Below, piece after piece: positions 37,250 to 48,136 of a stretch of DNA of 64,000 bases. The first letter of the stretch is position 1, and each line of letters begins with the position of its first letter. The notes below the pieces were generated by a model. It was not told the DNA's origin. It saw nothing but the letters and a program-made list of their open reading frames with translations, and searched no databases. The stretch is from CAVQND01 sp964653485 (GTDB taxonomy: Bacteria > Verrucomicrobiota > Verrucomicrobiia > Limisphaerales > UBA8199): NCBI GenBank assembly GCA_964653485.1, contig CAZZFF010000013.1, forward strand, positions 10,626 through 74,625, in the 5' to 3' direction. Made by a program: the position numbers and the translations under genes.

Positions 37250-38548
37250 CTAGCGCGGGCTCGGTCGTTCGCCAGTGGCTGCGTGAATGACCGCGTCAAA
37301 GGCCGGCTTGGGCTGATCGTTGCCGTCGAACAGCAGCGGGCGGCCTTGCGCGCGCCAGGAAACCCCGTCATTCGCACCCCAGAACGTGACCCCCTTCACG
37401 GATTTGTCGTGCTTTACGAACGCTCGGAAAAGGCTCGCGTACGCGTCGGCCAGCCGCCGGTTCGCGTCATCCACCAGGCCTCCCTGGGTGGTCGCGGCGT
37501 TGTTGGCGACGTCCGCCCCGGTGTTGCGCTGGCCGCCCTGCGCGCTGTTGACGTCGAGTTCGGTGATGTGAATGGGCAAACCGAGCGACTCCAGTTCCGT
37601 CAGCGCCTGGTCTTCCGCCTCGAAGCTCGGCGACGAAACGCTGACGTGGGTTTGTGAGCCAATGGCCATGACCGGGACATGTTGTTCCTGCAGTGACTTG
37701 ATCAAAGTGATGAGTTTGCGGCGCTTTGCCGGGTTCTCCAGCGAATAATCGTTGTAGCGCAGGATCGCATCCGGGTCCGCTTCGTGGGCGTATTCGAAGG
37801 CCTTGGCGATGAAGTCCGGCCCAATGATTTCCAGCCAGAGGGAGTTCCGCAGGATGTTCGTGCCGCCGTCGGCGATGGCCTCGTTCACAACGTCCCAGGC
37901 CTTGATCTTGCCCTTGTAGCGGCCGACCACCGTGTGAATGTGGTCGCGCATTCGCTGCAGCAACTCCTCGCGGGAAGCGCGCGGTCCGCTAAAGCCGCCG
38001 CGACCGAAGCCGCCTCCGGGACCGCGGCCAAATCTGGCGCCGCCAGGCGCATTCGTCCCGGCCGCGTCCGTGGTACCCGCGGGCGCAGGCGCCGCGGCGT
38101 TCGTCATCCCGGGGGGCACATTGGTCCCCCGGAAGACCCAGTTGGGTGTCTGGCCGTGCCAGACCAGCGTGTGTCCAACGAGGTACATCTGGTTTCTCAA
38201 GCCGAAGCTCACGAAGGCGTCAGCCGGGCCGAAATTATAGCCATCGGCGCCTTCCCGCGGATGGATGAGGGCCCACTTCAGGTCGTTCTCCGGGGAAATC
38301 TGGCTGAACTGCTCCTTGACAAGAGCGATGTCTTTATCGACCAGTTCCAAGGTCCGGTTGACGTTGTCAGCCCGGACCGCAGTGCCAGTCGCGATGGTGC
38401 GGTTGATGGCAACGCCTACAAAGAAATGGTCTTTGTAGGCGTCCTTGAGGGTGGGCGTGTCGGCGGAGTGGGCCGCCGCGCCAGTGGCAAGCAGCATCGT
38501 TGTGAGCAAGGCGGTGTGCGGGCGGAGGTTCAGTCGTTTAGTCTTCAT
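37250..38548 (-). CDS. Secreted GH10 endo-1,4-beta-xylanase with a Gly/Arg-rich insert
   Basis: The ATG at 38548 gives a signal peptide (about residues 8-29, HTALLTTMLLATGAAAHS). The 432-residue protein is a GH10 barrel with acid/base Glu223 in WDVVNEAI and nucleophile Glu330 in HITELDV; GHTLVWHGQTPNWVF marks the substrate cleft. Between the strand after NWVF and the next helix, at about residues 141-193, is an unusual insert rich in Gly, Ala, Pro and Arg (GRGPGGGFGRGG). GH10 enzymes cut the xylan backbone outside the cell. It lies 217 bp upstream of the kinase on the same strand, with a palindromic site in its promoter. A 9-bp CCGCTGCCG/CGGCAGCGG stem at 37147-37189 may help termination. Confidence 0.9.
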   Translation of the reverse strand: MKTKRLNLRPHTALLTTMLLATGAAAHSADTPTLKDAYKDHFFVGVAINRTIATGTAVRADNVNRTLELVDKDIALVKEQFSQISPENDLKWALIHPREGADGYNFGPADAFVSFGLRNQMYLVGHTLVWHGQTPNWVFRGTNVPPGMTNAAAPAPAGTTDAAGTNAPGGARFGRGPGGGFGRGGFSGPRASREELLQRMRDHIHTVVGRYKGKIKAWDVVNEAIADGGTNILRNSLWLEIIGPDFIAKAFEYAHEADPDAILRYNDYSLENPAKRRKLITLIKSLQEQHVPVMAIGSQTHVSVSSPSFEAEDQALTELESLGLPIHITELDVNSAQGGQRNTGADVANNAATTQGGLVDDANRRLADAYASLFRAFVKHDKSVKGVTFWGANDGVSWRAQGRPLLFDGNDQPKPAFDAVIHAATGERPSPR

Positions 38549-38593
38549 CACGCGGTTTACACCCGATAGTGCTTTCGTATCGGAGAAACCACA

Positions 38594-38611
38594 ATACGAC
38601 ATTTGTCATAT
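38594..38611. promoter_or_regulatory. Palindromic candidate operator upstream of the xylanase gene
   Basis: ATACGACATTTGTCATAT has near-perfect seven-base arms (one mismatch) around four bases. It lies about 46-63 bp upstream of the xylanase start, the usual place for an activator or repressor site. It is 15/18 identical to the site at 33030. Confidence 0.5.
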
Positions 38612-38731
38612 CTCGATCCATTCCAGGTCTTGCCAGTTTTCCGGGGAACATGATGACCGCCCACGATCCGGTGAAGCATTATCCTGTGCAAATCGCCCTC
38701 CCGAACGCACCGACCCTCGTTTGGCTGATTT

Positions 38732-42063
<3,332 letters not shown>

Positions 42064-42064
<1 letters not shown>

Positions 42065-43083
42065 CACTTCGCCTCTACAGGTTGTCCGTCCACCAGAAGC
42101 GCGGCGCCACCCACCACGACCGCTTCGCCAGGCTCCAAGCCGGCAAGGATTTCGACTTCATCACCGACTTTCCGGCCGGTTTTCACCAAATGCAGTTGGG
42201 CGCGCTGGTTGCTGACCACGAATAGGATCTCCAGTTGACCCCGCGCAACGACCGCAGACCCCGGCACGCGCACGCAACTGCTCTCTCCTATCGGGACGAC
42301 CAGCCGCGCAAACTGGCCGGATTTCAGGCTCGCAGCCTGGGGTAAATCGAGTTTGACTCGGAAGGTGCGGCTGGCGGGGTCGGCGGTGGGCGCAATTTCC
42401 GCCACGGTACCGGTCAGCTCCTCTTTCAGGGAATCAAAGCGGATGCCCAGCCGGGCGTCTCGTTGAACGCGCGAAGCGATGCCCTCAGGGACGTCGGCCT
42501 CTAATTGAAGCAAGGCCGGGTTTTCAATATCGATTAACGGCTTCCCCGGAGCGGCGAGGTCGCCCGCGTCCGCCCATTTTTTCGTCACCACGCCGTCGAA
42601 GGGCGCCAGGATTTCGACGTAGCCCATCATCGCTTGCGCCTCGGCCAGGGCGGCCTTGGCGACTTGGTAGCGCGATTCGGCGGCGTCGTAATCCGAGCGC
42701 GTGGCGGCTTGCTGGGCGAAAAGCCCGGAGGTCCGCTTCCAGTCACGCTCGGCTTGTTGCAGGCCGGCTTGGGCCTGGTCAAGCCGCGCCTTGATTTCGG
42801 CCGCGTCCAGGTGGGCGACCAACTGCCCTGCCTTGACGGGTTGTCCAAGCAGGATCGGCATTTTGTCAATACGCCCGCTCAGCTTGGCTTCCAGGGTGGC
42901 ATGCTGTTTGGCCCGGACGGTGCCGACCACCTCTTCCGTGCTGGTCTGCGGTGTGCTCTCCGCCGCGCGGACCTGGACTTGAGCCACGGACAACCCGGGC
43001 TGTGCGAAGGGATGGGTTTCGACTTTGCGGCCGCAGCCTGAGAGCAGGAGAACCGTTCCCGCGAAGGCAGAGAGGATTTTCAT
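42064..43083 (-). CDS. RND efflux periplasmic adaptor lipoprotein
   Basis: The 339-residue lipoprotein begins MKILSAFAGTVLLLSGCGRK (lipobox LLSGC). It has the adaptor layout: a lipoyl/barrel-sandwich half (GRIDKMPILLGQPVKAGQLVAHL), a helical hairpin (ARLDQAQAGLQQAERDWKR), the second lipoyl half (EILAPFDGVVTKKWADAGD) and a beta-barrel plus membrane-proximal domain. Its start overlaps the stop of the channel gene by four bases (ATGA) and its stop overlaps the pump start. It links the pump to the outer-membrane channel. Confidence 0.9.
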
Positions 43084-44402
43084 TTCTGTTTCGAGTCTGA
43101 CCTGGGGTCCAATTGGGGCAAGGCGAGAGCCTTGCGAAAGGCGGCGATGGCGATGTGCCGATCCGCCTCGGCTTCGGCGCGACGGACCCGGGCTGCAACC
43201 AGGGCGGTCTCCGAGTCGATGAGTTGCGTGGAGAGCGCCGCGCCTTGCTCGAAACGGGCGCGCGTCAGGCCGGCGCTTTCTGAGGCTTGGGCCACTGCCT
43301 GTTCGGTTACGTCGAGCCGTTCGTAGGCGGTCTTGAGGTCCAACCGCGCCTGCTCGACCTCCAGGTCCAGGGCGAGGCGGAGCTTTCGTTGCTCTTCCTG
43401 AGCAGACTCCAAATTCGCGCGGGCTTCCCGTACTTTGGCACGCGTCAGGTTGCCATCCCAGACGTCCCACTGGAGCAGCGCGCCCGCGGTGTAGCTGGCG
43501 CCTCCGCTGTCGAACCTGGACCCGTAATCGTAGTCGGCGCCGGCGAAGGCGCCGAGGCGGGGCAAGTAACCGCTTTTCGCGGCGCGGACTTGCTCCTCGG
43601 CCGCGCGTTCGCGCTGCCGGGCGGCCGCTAGTTCAGCGCGCCGGGAGAAATCGCCCGTGTCAGGGGCAGCCGCGCTCGGAGGGCTGTCCGCCACCTCGAA
43701 GTCGCCTGCCTCAATGCCCAGGAGGTTGCGCAGGGCACGGTTGGCCAAGGCATTGGCATTGCGGGCGCGAACGAGGTCCTCGCGGGCCTGCGCCAACCGA
43801 ACTTCCAGGTCGAGCACGTCGCTTTTTAGGAGAGTGCCGCCTTCGAGGCGCTTCTGGGCGATGCCAAGGTTGGTCACGAAGGAGTTGACCGCCCCTTCAG
43901 CCGCGACAATGAATTGGCGGGTCTTGAGGATCGTGTAATACCCGCGCGCGACCTCGAACCCGAGGGCGTTTCGGACCGCTCCATTCTCTTGCCGGGCGGC
44001 CTCGGTGTTGGCTTTCGCGGCTTCGCGACCGGCCTTGATTTTGCCTCCCGCGTAAAGCGGGAGGGTGACCAAACCCCGCGTGTTGAGATCGTCCATGTCG
44101 GGCACATCGTTGAAGTTGAGGCCCGCGCTCGGATACGCGCGCTGGTTGAGGATGCTGCCGAAGACCATCATCGGGTTATCTGTACGGGTGTAACTGGACT
44201 GGAACTGCAGACGAGGCCAAACGGCCGCATTGGCCTGTTCCAACCCGGCCTGGGCGGCCGCGATGCGCTGGCGAGCGATGCGCGCATCGGGGTTGTGGTT
44301 CAAAGCCTGCTCCAACGCGCGCTCGAGTGTCCAAGGCTCCGCGCCGAGCGCTGCTACGGCCCACGCGACCCACAGCCCGAAGATGACCGGCCACCTGCTC
44401 AT
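43080..44402 (-). CDS. TolC-family outer-membrane efflux channel
   Basis: The ATG at 44402 is chosen because it begins a signal peptide (MSRWPVIFGLWVAWAVAALGAEPW) and overlaps the preceding stop as ATGA; the frame runs further upstream. The 440-residue protein has two repeats of long alpha-helices with the TolC-type start WTLERALEQALNHNPDARIA and a midpoint repeat. It is the outer-membrane duct for the RND pump encoded downstream. Confidence 0.88.
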   Translation of the reverse strand: MSRWPVIFGLWVAWAVAALGAEPWTLERALEQALNHNPDARIARQRIAAAQAGLEQANAAVWPRLQFQSSYTRTDNPMMVFGSILNQRAYPSAGLNFNDVPDMDDLNTRGLVTLPLYAGGKIKAGREAAKANTEAARQENGAVRNALGFEVARGYYTILKTRQFIVAAEGAVNSFVTNLGIAQKRLEGGTLLKSDVLDLEVRLAQAREDLVRARNANALANRALRNLLGIEAGDFEVADSPPSAAAPDTGDFSRRAELAAARQRERAAEEQVRAAKSGYLPRLGAFAGADYDYGSRFDSGGASYTAGALLQWDVWDGNLTRAKVREARANLESAQEEQRKLRLALDLEVEQARLDLKTAYERLDVTEQAVAQASESAGLTRARFEQGAALSTQLIDSETALVAARVRRAEAEADRHIAIAAFRKALALPQLDPRSDSKQK

Positions 44403-44632
44403 TTCGAGCAGCAGGTTCCGCGAGTCTTCTCGGGCGCACAACACGAACCGCCAACGCCCGCCTTTTTGAGGACGATCTCCAAGGGGCAGAAGTTCGTGAA
44501 AGAGGATTGGAGCAGGTTGAAACCAACGAAGGCTGTGAACCACAGCCAGTTCGGGTTATGATAATGCGCCAGCAACAGGCTGATGAGAATGAAAGTTCCG
44601 GCGAACCGGCGGATGATGAGTTGCGTCTTCAT
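44399..44632 (-). CDS. Small DUF2892-type membrane protein with a cysteine-rich tail
   Basis: The 77-residue protein starts at the ATG at 44632 (MKTQLIIRRFAGTFILISLLLAHYHN) and has two hydrophobic segments, as in the YgaP-type inner-membrane domain (DUF2892), with FVGFNLLQSSFTNFCPLEIVLKK. The C-terminal tail carries two Cys pairs (SCC and TCC), which could bind a soft metal or take part in thiol chemistry. Its stop overlaps the TolC-family gene start by four bases. Its place in an operon with a thioredoxin remnant and an RND pump suggests a role in metal or thiol stress. Confidence 0.8.
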   Translation of the reverse strand: MKTQLIIRRFAGTFILISLLLAHYHNPNWLWFTAFVGFNLLQSSFTNFCPLEIVLKKAGVGGSCCAPEKTRGTCCSK

Positions 44633-44661
44633 AGCAGAGGATTGTTTTTGGCATTCAGGGT

Positions 44662-44847
44662 TCAGTGAAAACTGCCCGCCACCAGGGCCCCGACGGTCAT
44701 GCCGTAAAGGGTGCTGATGAACGGATTGCTGGTCAACGGACAAGTTCCCGTCGAGCAGCCGACGAATTTGTAGTAGGCAAAGCCCAGGCCTCCACCCACG
44801 ACGGCACCGACAACAATGCGTATAATCATCGGCTTTGGTCTCTTCAT
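44662..44847 (-). CDS. Small DUF6132-type membrane protein
   Basis: The 61-residue protein (MKRPKPMIIRIVVGAVVGGG) has two short Gly-rich hydrophobic segments separated by the loop GCSTGTCPLTSNPFISTLYG, which contains two cysteines. This matches what I recall as DUF6132, often found beside thioredoxin and DUF2892 genes. Its ATG overlaps the stop of the thioredoxin remnant as ATGA, and it lies 29 bp before the DUF2892 gene. The function is not known. Confidence 0.72.
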   Translation of the reverse strand: MKRPKPMIIRIVVGAVVGGGLGFAYYKFVGCSTGTCPLTSNPFISTLYGMTVGALVAGSFH

Positions 44848-45042
44848 CGCGGCGAAGTTGCCGGAGCCTGTGGAGTTGCGGCAGCGGCGCCTTCGAGCCA
44901 GGACTTCAAAGCCTTCGGTGATGCCAAGCCCACCAACGCGTTGATCTGCTGCCCGCCACGGAACAAGACCAAGGTCAGCGCGCAAAACCTCGGCTTCAAA
45001 AGTGTGCTCGGACAATTCGGTCATGCTTTCCATATTCTCCAT
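44844..45042 (-). pseudogene. Thioredoxin gene with internal deletion (catalytic core lost)
   Basis: The minus strand reads MTELSEHTFEAEVL in one frame, the N-terminus of a thioredoxin. It continues in a second frame with ALTLVLFRGGQQINALVGLA and SPKALKSWLEGAAAA, the typical thioredoxin C-terminal half. About fifty residues that should carry the WCGPC active site are absent at the junction and the frames do not match, so no working thioredoxin can be made. The C-terminal frame ends in a TGA that overlaps the next gene start by four bases, as expected for the original operon head. It could be a real deletion or an assembly collapse. Confidence 0.72.
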
Positions 45043-45641
45043 ATCTCAATCACTGCTAGAACCGAGCCGCGAACGGGAGAAAGGTTACACGCCGATCTTC
45101 CGGGCTTTGGCGCGAAGGGCAGCACTTGGACCGACTTGTCCAAGGCCATCACGCCGGTGGCCGCTTCGTTCAAGTGGATGCCCGTCTGGCTGGCCGTCGT
45201 TTCCACTTATGTCTTGGGTGTTCTTCGGTGGAGTGCATCCACCCATTGTCCACCCTTAGGAAACGGCGTGCCACGACCCGTGTTTCAAATCTCACTTCAC
45301 TCTGTGACCTATGCCTGATGAACCGAGAATCGGAGAAGAATTGAAAAAATGCGGCAGGAGTACAAACCGTTGCTGCCAGTGGAAAAAAGCTGATCGCCTG
45401 GAGTTTGGGGATCGGCCTGACGCTGTTGCTAATCCTCTAATGCGTGAGCAAACTCCTACCGGACGGCCATCGGCCGTTATGAGCCTCTGATTTGTGAGCC
45501 CCATTTTGACGGAATGACTGTAGGCGCGCATAGCATAGGCGCAACTGAAACGTTAGGGTGCCTTACAATGCAAAAGGAGACCTCCAGACCGGACTTGCCC
45601 AAGAAAGCCATCGAGCCGATTACGGCCGGGTTATCGCGCCA
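45043..45641. other. Spacer without a recognisable gene
   Basis: About 600 bp separate the thioredoxin remnant from the thioredoxin-rhodanese gene. Short frames exist. One on plus ends with KKLIAWSLGIGLTLLLIL before a stop at about 45439 and looks like a membrane helix but has no start codon. One on minus (45021-45206) encodes LNEAATGVMALDKSVQVLPF without any family I recognise. These may be decayed fragments. The promoter of the RND operon should lie here. Confidence 0.4.
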
Positions 45642-46529
45642 TCACTTCTCGACCGGCTTGCCAGCCTTGGCCCAAGCCCTGAACCCCCCGGGGAGATTGT
45701 AGAGTTGGGAAAAACCAAGACGGCCGAGCGTTTCGCAAGCTTTTACACTCCGCCCCCCGGCGGCGCAATGCACCAGGTACGTCTTGCTTTTGTCGAGCGC
45801 GGCGGCCTTCTCGGCAAAGTCGGGCGCGGTGACATCGAGATTCAGTGCCCCCGAAAGATGACCGGATTCAAATTCTCTCGCTGTCCGCACGTCCAGAATG
45901 ATGTTCGCCTTGTCTGCCGTCATTTGGGCGAATTCATCGACGGTGAGGTTCTTGAAGCCGGCAGAGTTCACGGTGGATGGGGCAGGCCCAGTATGCCGCC
46001 GCAGCTTTGGCAGGACTTCCGGCGGACCTCCTCCAAAGTACCCGGTTTCCTGGAAAACGGTTTCGCCCGCCGGGTTGAGCAGCACGAGAGTGGGAAAACC
46101 TTCCCCCCGTTCCTGGCTGAGATTAAACTGCGCCTTCAACGCGGTATTGGCCCGCTTCAATTCGTCACTCTGCTTGGTTTTTTCAGGGAAGTCCACGTCC
46201 ACCAGGATGAGCGATTGGCGGGCATACTGGGCAAATTCGGGCGAGTCGATCACCTGTCGCCGCATTTGCACGCAAGGCGGACACCAATCGGAGCCGTGGA
46301 AAAAGAGCAGGATTGACTTTCCTTCAGCCCTTGCCTGGGCCTTTGCCTGGTGAAAGTCAGTGAGCCAACTCGGGGCCGGCTGAGGCGACTCCCGTGTTTG
46401 AGGTGCGGACAGAACCGGCCCAACTTTACTCGAGGTCGGAGGCACTGGGTTTCGACTGTCCTGAGCCATCAGCGCGGCCGCGAGCAGCGTTGCGGAGATG
46501 ACCCCGCCGATTTGAAACAGGTTCATCAT
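45642..46529 (-). CDS. Exported thioredoxin-like and rhodanese fusion protein
   Basis: The start at 46529 (MMNLFQIGG) is chosen because it begins a signal-type hydrophobic segment; the frame continues to 46601. The 295-residue protein has a thioredoxin-7-like domain with the active site WCPPC at residues 82-86 (FFHGSDWCPPCVQMRRQV). A linker and a rhodanese domain with Cys255 in VHCAAGGRS follow. The first half probably reduces or isomerises periplasmic disulfides and the second may transfer sulfur. It is upstream of and co-oriented with the RND operon, about 600 bp away, and may supply thiol chemistry for metal stress. Confidence 0.85.
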   Translation of the reverse strand: MMNLFQIGGVISATLLAAALMAQDSRNPVPPTSSKVGPVLSAPQTRESPQPAPSWLTDFHQAKAQARAEGKSILLFFHGSDWCPPCVQMRRQVIDSPEFAQYARQSLILVDVDFPEKTKQSDELKRANTALKAQFNLSQERGEGFPTLVLLNPAGETVFQETGYFGGGPPEVLPKLRRHTGPAPSTVNSAGFKNLTVDEFAQMTADKANIILDVRTAREFESGHLSGALNLDVTAPDFAEKAAALDKSKTYLVHCAAGGRSVKACETLGRLGFSQLYNLPGGFRAWAKAGKPVEK

Positions 46530-46628
46530 CTTTGGTCGTTTGCTGTCGCGCAGAGTGCCATTTTTCCCTACAGTCCTACCCCACATCCGCCGGACGATCA
46601 ACCTGTTTCAGGGTTGGTGCTGCCCGCC

Positions 46629-46751
46629 CTACTCCGCTTTGGCTGGCGGCACGGGTGGGGGTTGACGGGCAGGCTGATTGTGCCAGGCCATTCCGTAAAG
46701 GAGGGCCAATGCGAAAATTGTAACAACGTTACGGTCTCGGAGATTGACCAT
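46629..46751 (-). CDS. Possible 40-residue membrane peptide
   Basis: An ATG at 46751 opens a short frame encoding a hydrophobic segment (VVTIFALALLYGMAWHN) and a Pro-rich tail (RQPPPVPPAKAE), upstream of the thioredoxin-rhodanese gene. It resembles a small single-pass protein. However, it starts only 27 bp from a divergent gene start and lacks a well-placed ribosome site, so it may not be real. Confidence 0.28.
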   Translation of the reverse strand: MVNLRDRNVVTIFALALLYGMAWHNQPARQPPPVPPAKAE

Positions 46752-46778
46752 CCCTGGCGGATAGGGCCAACTACCGCC

Positions 46779-47501
46779 ATGCGCAACATACTTTCCTCGT
46801 GTCGGGTTCCTTTCGCTGCGCCGCTCTTCCTGGGCGCCGTGGCCATCGTTCTCACCGGCTGCTCATCGAGCAAGCCCAAAGAAGCCGCGGAGCAGCACCG
46901 CGGCTGGATTGGGGGCCGGTACCAGGTCGTCAAGCAGTTCCCCCCGGAATTCAAGCACCCGCCAAAGGCCGCCCTGCTTATCACGGCTCTAAGGACCAAC
47001 ACCCCGGCTCAGCTAGCCGGCCTGGGCGAGGGCGATCTCATCCTCGAACTGAATCATCAGCCCGCGACGCGGCTGCGGACGTTGTACCGGACCGTTGATC
47101 GGAGTAACCCCGGGACCTTGCTCCCCGTCACAACCTGGCGCAACGGGCGAACAAACGAGGTTCGGGTGCCTGTGGGACGTGAGACTTATGCCAGAAGGGT
47201 CGCCTTCGGGATTGGGCTCCCGCCCAAATTTGCGGCATTGGACTTTTTGCCAAACCCCGATTTTTCGTTGGTAGTCCTTGGCTATGAAACGGAATCCCTG
47301 GACAGCCGATTGGACCTTGGCTGCGCCAGCGAAAGGTACTTCAAGACGTGCGATCCAAAGAACTACGTGGGCAAAGACGAAGACTGGAGCGTCTGGCTGG
47401 CGGTCCTGTGGACTGACGTCACCAAGCAAATCCACTCTCAAGAGAATGTTGCTCCGCGCGCTGCCCCCCAACTACCGATTCCCGCCGCTGTTTCCCGATA
47501 A
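46779..47501 (+). CDS. PDZ-domain lipoprotein
   Basis: The ATG at 46779 is chosen for its lipoprotein signal (APLFLGAVAIVLTGCSSS); the open frame extends upstream to 46350 over another gene. The 240-residue protein has a PDZ-like domain at about 60-130 (ITALRTNTPAQLAGLGEGDLILELNHQPA). The C-terminal region of about 100 residues has an SRLDLGCASERYFKTCDP segment with two cysteines. No protease domain is present. It may be an adaptor or anchor at the outer or inner membrane. Confidence 0.7.
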   Translation: MRNILSSCRVPFAAPLFLGAVAIVLTGCSSSKPKEAAEQHRGWIGGRYQVVKQFPPEFKHPPKAALLITALRTNTPAQLAGLGEGDLILELNHQPATRLRTLYRTVDRSNPGTLLPVTTWRNGRTNEVRVPVGRETYARRVAFGIGLPPKFAALDFLPNPDFSLVVLGYETESLDSRLDLGCASERYFKTCDPKNYVGKDEDWSVWLAVLWTDVTKQIHSQENVAPRAAPQLPIPAAVSR

Positions 47502-47612
47502 CCCCGCCACCAGGATTTCCTGTCAATGCGTTGCCAAGGCCACCGAGGCGGGCTGGTGCAGCATTCCCAGTTCCGTCAGCGGGGGATTCCGACAATTTGG
47601 CCACTGGCGAAC

Positions 47613-47810
47613 CTACCGTCGTTGATGGCGCGGGTGAGCCTTAAACACCCGCGGCAGGTTGCCTTGCCCCTCCATGTCCGGGACGAAGGTCTTTACGGAA
47701 TCGCCAGGGTCTTTGCAAATTCGGTCCTGGGCGGCAAGTTGCTTGGTATGGGTGTCGTAACCGCCCTGAGACACATAGAAGACTCGCGTGGTGTCACGGT
47801 TTGCCCCGTT
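47613..47810 (-). pseudogene. Remnant of a DUF1501 gene
   Basis: The minus strand encodes DTTRVFYVSQGGYDTHTKQL, then AAQDR and DSVKTFVPDMEGQGNLPRVF, the central conserved block of DUF1501 proteins (Tat-exported proteins common in Planctomycetes and Verrucomicrobia, usually encoded with PSCyt proteins). The frame is closed by a stop just upstream and diverges after the RV where the family has a SEFGRR block. Only about 60 of the usual 400-plus residues remain. Within the 635-bp spacer (47502-48136) nothing else is clear. A frame in another phase (47693-47917) encodes a Cys-rich peptide and overlaps this remnant. Confidence 0.65.
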
Positions 47811-48136
47811 TCATCTTCGAGCGAGGCACAAGATGCGCAGATATTAGGATTTCCTCTGGAAGCCTCCCCAGATTCGGATATGCTCCCACCACAGCAGCGG
47901 CAAAAGGTCGGGTTCATTCGATGGTTCCCTATGGCAAGAGGAATGTTAAACCACGGTCAGCCCTGTCGCCTATGGGGTAACCAGCCCACGCCGGGAATAA
48001 GGAAGAGACAGGGGCCGAAGTCGTTCAATTCGGCACGCCAAATTGACGCTGAATGTACAGGCACTCGCCACCAAGATCGCGCCCTTGGCGGTTGGACCCC
48101 TGCCAAAGGCGCCTATGGCCCTCTTGTGCCCCGCTC

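Noticed and set aside
45340..45440. Hydrophobic peptide KKLIAWSLGIGLTLLLIL on plus
   Set aside because: There is no start codon after the upstream stop, and no neighbour explains it.
47693..47917. Small Cys-rich frame (FCRCCGGSISE, NPNICASC) that could be a zinc-ribbon protein
   Set aside because: It overlaps, in another phase, the DUF1501 remnant, which has a much clearer family match. The Cys pattern alone, without conserved flanks or a good ribosome site, is not enough.
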